A stretch of DNA of 64,000 nucleotides. Source: Bradyrhizobium sp. CCBAU 051011 (GTDB lineage: Bacteria > Pseudomonadota > Alphaproteobacteria > Rhizobiales > Xanthobacteraceae). Of this stretch, positions 59,884 through 64,000 are shown piece by piece. The notes under the pieces were generated by a model. That model was not told the origin of the DNA. It was given only the letters and a program-made list of their open reading frames with translations, and searched no databases. A program made the position numbers and the translations under genes. The DNA lies in NCBI RefSeq assembly GCF_009930815.1, contig NZ_CP022222.1, positions 6,676,501 to 6,740,500 of the forward strand. The letters are read 5' to 3'. The number at the start of each line of letters is the position of its first letter. Position 1 is the stretch's first letter.

Positions 59884-60978
59884 TTACGTCGCGCCGGCCT
59901 GAATCACCCCGAACCAGCCGAGGCCTCTGTAGGTCTCGTAGCCAGGCGTGGCGTGGAACGCTACCATCGCGCCGGAGCGGTCCTGATGGAAGCCGGAGCG
60001 TCGCCCTTCCAGTGGGAGCGAAATCCGCTCGGTGAGCAGGCCCTGGCCGTCGGACGCCGCGATCACCCGGAAATTCGAATCGACCAGCAGCACGCGCGCC
60101 TTGTCGGCCGCGCCGACGCGCACGCCCTGAACGATGGCGCGGGCCTGCGGCTCCCAGTCGAAATGAATCGCGAGCACGCCGGTCGGCTTGCCATGCGCCT
60201 TGCCGCCTTCGCGCACGCTGGCGCAATAGGTCACGACCTGGGCGTTGCCGAGCAGGGGCTGGCATTCGACGTCGCCGATGGCGTAGTCGTCGCCGGAGCG
60301 CAGGGCGCGCGCGGCGCGAAACCACTTGGTCGCAGCCACGGTCTGGCCGGTCACGTTGAAACGATCCGCGCGGCCGTTGGCCAGCACATTGCCGTCGAGA
60401 TCGCAGAGCCAAAGATCGAGATAGACGGTGTAAGCGCCGAGGATCACGGCCATCCGTTCCGACACATGGCTGACGGCGGCAGCTTGCGGCGATGCCGCGC
60501 AATCAACCACGGCGGAATCGGTCGCCCACCAGCGCACGTCGCAAGTGCGCTCATAGAGGTTGCGGTCGATCAGCTCGATGGCGTTCAGCGACAGGTCGAC
60601 CATGCGCTCGCCGCGCGAGCGGTCGGCCATCTGCGCGATCGAGTTCATCAGATTGCCGGTCCGGTTGGTGAGCTGGCTTTCGAGCTCGCGGGCAATCGTT
60701 TCGACCTGCTGGCCGACGTTGCGGACTTCCTGCGCCACCACGGCAAAGCCGGCGCCTTGCGCGCCGGCGCGCGAGCTCTCGATCAGCGCGTTCAACGCCA
60801 GCATCTTCATCTGGTTGGTGATTTTCTGGATCGACTTGGTCTTCTCGCAGGCGACCTGGTTGACCTCGGCGGTCAACCTGGCGATCAGCGCGGAAACGTC
60901 GGCTTCGTCCTCGGCCCCCGCTGCGTTGGCCGGCTGTTTCTTGATCGTTGCGGTCTGGGAGCGAAGCGCGACGGACAT
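59884..60978 (-). CDS. Soluble MCP-like protein with reversed order: signalling hairpin then Cache domain
   Basis: A 364-residue protein without a membrane segment. Residues about 45-110 are an MCP signalling hairpin tip ('KITNQMKMLALNALIESSRA', 'GAGFAVVAQEVRNVGQQVET'), normally at the C-terminus. Residues about 165-360 look like a Cache-type sensor ('AYTVYLDLWLCDLDGNVLAN', 'VTGQTVAATKWFRAARALRS', 'TGVLAIHFDWEPQARAIVQG'), normally periplasmic and N-terminal. The hairpin is shorter than in classic chemoreceptors, and no HAMP is seen. It may couple a cytosolic ligand to CheA/CheW or another partner. GAGGAATT precedes the ATG. Confidence 0.82.
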   Translation of the reverse strand: MSVALRSQTATIKKQPANAAGAEDEADVSALIARLTAEVNQVACEKTKSIQKITNQMKMLALNALIESSRAGAQGAGFAVVAQEVRNVGQQVETIARELESQLTNRTGNLMNSIAQMADRSRGERMVDLSLNAIELIDRNLYERTCDVRWWATDSAVVDCAASPQAAAVSHVSERMAVILGAYTVYLDLWLCDLDGNVLANGRADRFNVTGQTVAATKWFRAARALRSGDDYAIGDVECQPLLGNAQVVTYCASVREGGKAHGKPTGVLAIHFDWEPQARAIVQGVRVGAADKARVLLVDSNFRVIAASDGQGLLTERISLPLEGRRSGFHQDRSGAMVAFHATPGYETYRGLGWFGVIQAGAT

Positions 60979-61284
60979 TAGCGGGAATTCCTCAGTCTTT
61001 GTGCGGAAATCGATCTTCTGCGGATCGCCGGGGACTCAAATGAGAGCGTGTTCGACTCCTTTGTCGGGGATCATGGCTAACGATTGGTTTAAGTTTCGGC
61101 GGCTTGCGGGTAGTTTTGCCGGGACGAGTTGCATCTTCTTTGTGCAAGTCGTTTTTGTCGGCAGTAGCCCCTCGCAGGTACCCGACTGGGGTTCTGCGCC
61201 GCGATTCGGCGGGGGAAAGGCGCCCTCTATCGACCCGTTTGCGTTTGCCGCAGGGCCGCTTTGCCCCTATTTCTCGAAGGCATC
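60979..61284. other. Divergent intergenic region before recJ
   Basis: About 306 bases. It holds the promoters of the MCP-Cache gene (leftward) and recJ (rightward). One small frame (ATG 61073, 71 codons, GGGGAT upstream) ends in an ATGA overlap with the recJ start. It has a hydrophobic stretch but no family resemblance, so it is not called as a gene. I see nothing else. Confidence 0.4.
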
Positions 61285-63126
61285 ATGATCCTCCCCGCAT
61301 CTGCACTGCCCGTTGAAGCACCGCCGGCGTTTCTCGGCGTGTCGCGTTCGGCGACCGGCAAATTGTGGCGGGACCGGCTCGACGCCAGGGGGGCGGCGCG
61401 GGCGCTGGCGATCACGCAGCGCTACCAGTTGCCAGAGATGCTGGCGCGCGTGCTGGCGGGCCGCGATGTCGGCATCGACGACGTCGAGGATTTTCTCGAT
61501 CCGACCATCCGCAAGTTGATGCCGGATCCCCACACCGTGACGCAGATGGAAGTGGCGGCCAAGCGCATTGCCGATGCGGCGATGCGCGGGGAGAAAGTCG
61601 CGATCTTCGGCGATTACGACGTCGACGGCGCCACCTCGGCGGCGCTGCTGGCCTGGCACTTGCGCCATTGCGGGCTCGATCCGCTGATCCACATTCCCGA
61701 CCGCATCTTCGAGGGTTACGGGCCCAATGTGGAGGCGGTGCGGGCGCTTTCGGCCAAGGGCGCGACGCTGCTGGTCACGGTCGATTGCGGCACCACCAGC
61801 ATCGAGCCGCTGGCGGAAGCGCGCAAGCTCGGCATGTCCGTCGTCGTCATCGATCATCACCAGACCGGGGAGGAGTTGCCCGAGGTCGATGCGCTGGTGA
61901 ACCCGAACCGGCCGGACGACCTATCCGGCCTCGGTCATCTTGCCGCCGTCGGGCTTGTGCTGATCACGCTGGTGGCGGTGAACCGGGAACTGCGCGGCCG
62001 CGGCTTCTGGAATGCCGAGCGGCCGGAGCCGGATCTGCTCGGCATGCTGCATCACGTGGCGCTCGGCACCGTGGCCGACGTCGCGCCGCTGATGGGGCTC
62101 AACCGCGCCTTTGTCGCCAAGGGCCTAATCGCGATGCGCCGCCGCGACCATGTCGGCCATACCGCGCTGATGGATGTGGCGCGGCTGAACGGGCCGCCCG
62201 AAGCCTGGCATCTCGGCTTCATGCTGGGGCCGCGCATCAATGCGGGGGGGAGGATCGGGCGCGCCGATCTCGGCGTGCGGCTCCTGCTGGAGGGCGATGT
62301 TTCCGAGGCCGCGCGGATCGCGGCCGAGCTCGACCGGCTCAACGGCGAGCGCCGCGTCATCGAACAGGCGGCCGAGGCGCAGGCCGAAGCCGAGGCGCTG
62401 GCCTCGCTGGGGCTCGAGGACAAAGGCGCTGTCATTGTCACCGCGGCCGAAGGCTGGCATCCCGGCATCGTCGGCCTCGTCGCCTCGCGGCTGAAGGAAA
62501 AGTTTGCACGTCCCGCCTTTGCCATTGCGCTGGAGCCGGGCGGCATCGGCACCGGATCGGGCCGCTCGATCTCGGGCGTCGATCTCGGCAAGGCGGTGCG
62601 CCAGGCGGTGAAGGAGCGGATCCTGATGAAGGGCGGCGGCCACGCCATGGCGGCCGGCGTGACGCTGCGGAAAGAGAAACTCGCGGAGTTTCGCGCCTTC
62701 ATGGAAAGCGCGCTGGCCGAGGATGTCGCCAATTCGCGGCACGAGAACGAGCTGTTCATTGACGGCGCGATCAGCGCGCGCGGTGTGACGGTGGAATTCG
62801 CCAACACGCTGAACCGCGCCGGGCCGTTCGGCGCCGCCAATCCGGAGCCGGTGATCGCGCTGCCGGCGCATCAGCTCGTCTATGCCGACGAAGTGGGCCA
62901 GGCTCACCTGCGCGTGCGCTTCAAGTCAGGTGACGGCGCCATCGTCAACGGCATCGCGTTTCGCGCGGTCGGACAAAAACTCGGCCAGGCGCTGACGCAG
63001 AACCGCGGCCAGCCGTTGCATGTGGCGGGGTCGCTCGCGGTCGATCGCTTCCAGGGTTCGGAACGTGTCCAGATGCGCGTGCTCGACGTCGCGGTGCCGG
63101 ACCCAGGGCCGGCCGTGATCAGGTAG
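61285..63126 (+). CDS. recJ: Single-stranded-DNA-specific 5'-3' exonuclease RecJ
   Basis: A 613-residue DHH-family exonuclease for recombination and mismatch repair. 'AIFGDYDVDGATSAALLAWH' (about 107-126) gives the first Asp motif, D190-H191-H192 in 'VVVIDHHQTG' is the DHH, 'HHVALGTVADVAPL' and 'LGPRINAGGRIGRAD' follow, and DHHA1 has 'MKGGGHAMAAGVTL'; the C-terminal OB-like domain ends near 'ERVQMRVLDVAVPDP'. The ATG at 61285 has GAAGG upstream; a frame open to 61261 is an alternative. Confidence 0.95.
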   Translation: MILPASALPVEAPPAFLGVSRSATGKLWRDRLDARGAARALAITQRYQLPEMLARVLAGRDVGIDDVEDFLDPTIRKLMPDPHTVTQMEVAAKRIADAAMRGEKVAIFGDYDVDGATSAALLAWHLRHCGLDPLIHIPDRIFEGYGPNVEAVRALSAKGATLLVTVDCGTTSIEPLAEARKLGMSVVVIDHHQTGEELPEVDALVNPNRPDDLSGLGHLAAVGLVLITLVAVNRELRGRGFWNAERPEPDLLGMLHHVALGTVADVAPLMGLNRAFVAKGLIAMRRRDHVGHTALMDVARLNGPPEAWHLGFMLGPRINAGGRIGRADLGVRLLLEGDVSEAARIAAELDRLNGERRVIEQAAEAQAEAEALASLGLEDKGAVIVTAAEGWHPGIVGLVASRLKEKFARPAFAIALEPGGIGTGSGRSISGVDLGKAVRQAVKERILMKGGGHAMAAGVTLRKEKLAEFRAFMESALAEDVANSRHENELFIDGAISARGVTVEFANTLNRAGPFGAANPEPVIALPAHQLVYADEVGQAHLRVRFKSGDGAIVNGIAFRAVGQKLGQALTQNRGQPLHVAGSLAVDRFQGSERVQMRVLDVAVPDPGPAVIR

Positions 63127-63159
63127 TTTAACAACCAAAAACAACAAACGGGAGAAGAC

Positions 63160-63969
63160 ATGACAGGGCAGGTTCAGGGCAAGGTCGCGCTGGTGACAGG
63201 CGGTGCATCCGGCATTGGCGAAGCGGTCTCCGAATTGCTGGCGCGCGAGGGCGCATCGGTCGCGGTGACCGATGTCGACGATTTGAAAGGCCCCGAGGTC
63301 GTCGCGCGGATCAAGAAGGTCGGTGGCGAGGCGAACTTTTGGCATCACGATGTCACCAGCGAGGAGCGCTGGATCGAGGTCATGGCTGATGTCATGAAGC
63401 GTTACGGCCGGCTGGACGTGCTGGTTTCCAACGCCGGCATCGGCATTTCCGTGCCGTCGATCACCGAAATGTCGCTCAGGGATTGGCGGCGGCAGACCGC
63501 GATCAATCTCGACGGTGTGTTTCTCTCGGTGAAACACTGCCTGCCGCCGATGCGCAAGACCGGCGGCGGCTCCGTGATCATGATGTCGTCGCTGGCGGGC
63601 TTGCGCGGCGCGGCCGGTCTTTCCGGCTATTGCGCCACCAAGGGCGGCGTGCGGCTGTTTGCGAAAGCGATCGCGATGGAATGCGCGACGTTCGGCGACG
63701 GTATCCGCGTCAACTCGGTGCACCCCGGCATCATCGACACGCCAATCTGGGGCAAGATTCCGACGGAAGCTGCGGTCAGCGGACAGAATGCGCCGATCGA
63801 TCCCGAGGAACGCGCGAAACTGGTGACGCCGCTCGGACGAGCCGGGCACGCCGAGGAGATCGCGCAAGGCGTGCTGTATCTGGCGTCGGATGCTTCGCGC
63901 TATGTGACGGGGACCGAGCTCGTCATCGATGGCGGGATGTTTGCGGGTGGCATCGCGCGGAGGACTTGA
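63160..63969 (+). CDS. SDR-family oxidoreductase
   Basis: A 269-residue classical SDR. 'VALVTGGASGIGEAVSELLA' (TGxxxGIG), 'VLVSNAGIGISVP' (NAG), Ser in 'IMMSSLAGLRGAAG', Tyr-x-x-x-Lys in 'GYCATKGGVRLFAKA', and 'VHPGIIDTPIWGK'. The length and end 'VIDGGMFAGG' fit the glucose 1-dehydrogenase / 7-alpha-hydroxysteroid dehydrogenase group; substrate unknown. GGGAG precedes the ATG. It begins 33 bases after recJ but is probably a separate function. Confidence 0.92.
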   Translation: MTGQVQGKVALVTGGASGIGEAVSELLAREGASVAVTDVDDLKGPEVVARIKKVGGEANFWHHDVTSEERWIEVMADVMKRYGRLDVLVSNAGIGISVPSITEMSLRDWRRQTAINLDGVFLSVKHCLPPMRKTGGGSVIMMSSLAGLRGAAGLSGYCATKGGVRLFAKAIAMECATFGDGIRVNSVHPGIIDTPIWGKIPTEAAVSGQNAPIDPEERAKLVTPLGRAGHAEEIAQGVLYLASDASRYVTGTELVIDGGMFAGGIARRT

Positions 63970-64000
63970 GACGTAACGCGTGCGGAATTTGCTTCTTCGG

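Overview
This is a GC-rich chromosomal stretch from an alphaproteobacterium, most likely Bradyrhizobium or a close relative in the Nitrobacteraceae. The basis is the gene order aminotransferase-hom-glpX-recJ, a Rhizobiales-type suf operon with two cysteine desulfurases, a family of Omp25-like outer-membrane proteins whose mature ends begin with 'ADLAARPYTKAP', a class I PHA synthase, and several short palindromic repeats of the kind I remember as dispersed in Bradyrhizobium genomes. The genus is inference. I saw no tRNA, rRNA, CRISPR array, prophage or plasmid functions. One intact insertion sequence (IS481 family) is present.

Layout. 1-8.2 kb: end of a 3-hydroxyisobutyrate-dehydrogenase-like gene, a DMT exporter, an XRE-cupin regulator overlapping a second cupin gene, an orphan NodU-type carbamoyltransferase, an SRPBCC protein, an M23 cell-wall peptidase and a peroxiredoxin with a histone-H1-like tail. 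8.5-20.2 kb: a giant AsmA/YhdP-like envelope protein, a divergent class A beta-lactamase/LysR pair, an MFS carrier, tyrS and anmK (divergent), a GST followed by an SMR exporter whose key acidic residue is Asp rather than Glu, a lipoprotein and an alpha/beta hydrolase. 20.4-28.1 kb: the suf iron-sulfur operon (cysteine desulfurase, sufB, a small membrane protein, sufC, sufD, sufS, sufT, a VOC protein, sufA). 28.1-36.8 kb: TfoX-like protein, GGDEF protein, DEAD-box helicase, exported caspase-like protein, a 1-kb gene-free tract holding palindromic repeats, an O-antigen-ligase-like membrane protein and a flavin monooxygenase. 36.9-38.0 kb: the IS481 element. 38.0-45.7 kb: two outer-membrane beta-barrel genes, an SDR, small membrane/hypothetical proteins, parE, a PEGA-like lipoprotein and a DedA protein. 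45.9-50.6 kb: an exported metallo-hydrolase, then a cluster PaiB-like/argC type 2/argC type 1/methyltransferase, preceded by what looks like a leaderless arginine-rich leader ORF and attenuator. 50.7-64 kb: a double-barrel outer-membrane protein, a MAPEG protein, phaC, a lipoprotein, an aminotransferase, hom, glpX, a HAD dehalogenase, a soluble MCP-Cache protein with reversed domain order, recJ and a second SDR.

Most of the window is ordinary housekeeping and envelope biology. The observations most worth checking are the putative Arg-codon attenuator upstream of the tandem argC genes (47.03-47.19 kb), the SMR exporter with Glu to Asp at the substrate site, the reversed MCP-Cache protein, the exported caspase-like protein with an unassigned C-terminal domain, the probably leaderless promoter of the suf operon, and the IS481 transposase that borrows its stop codon from the target duplication.
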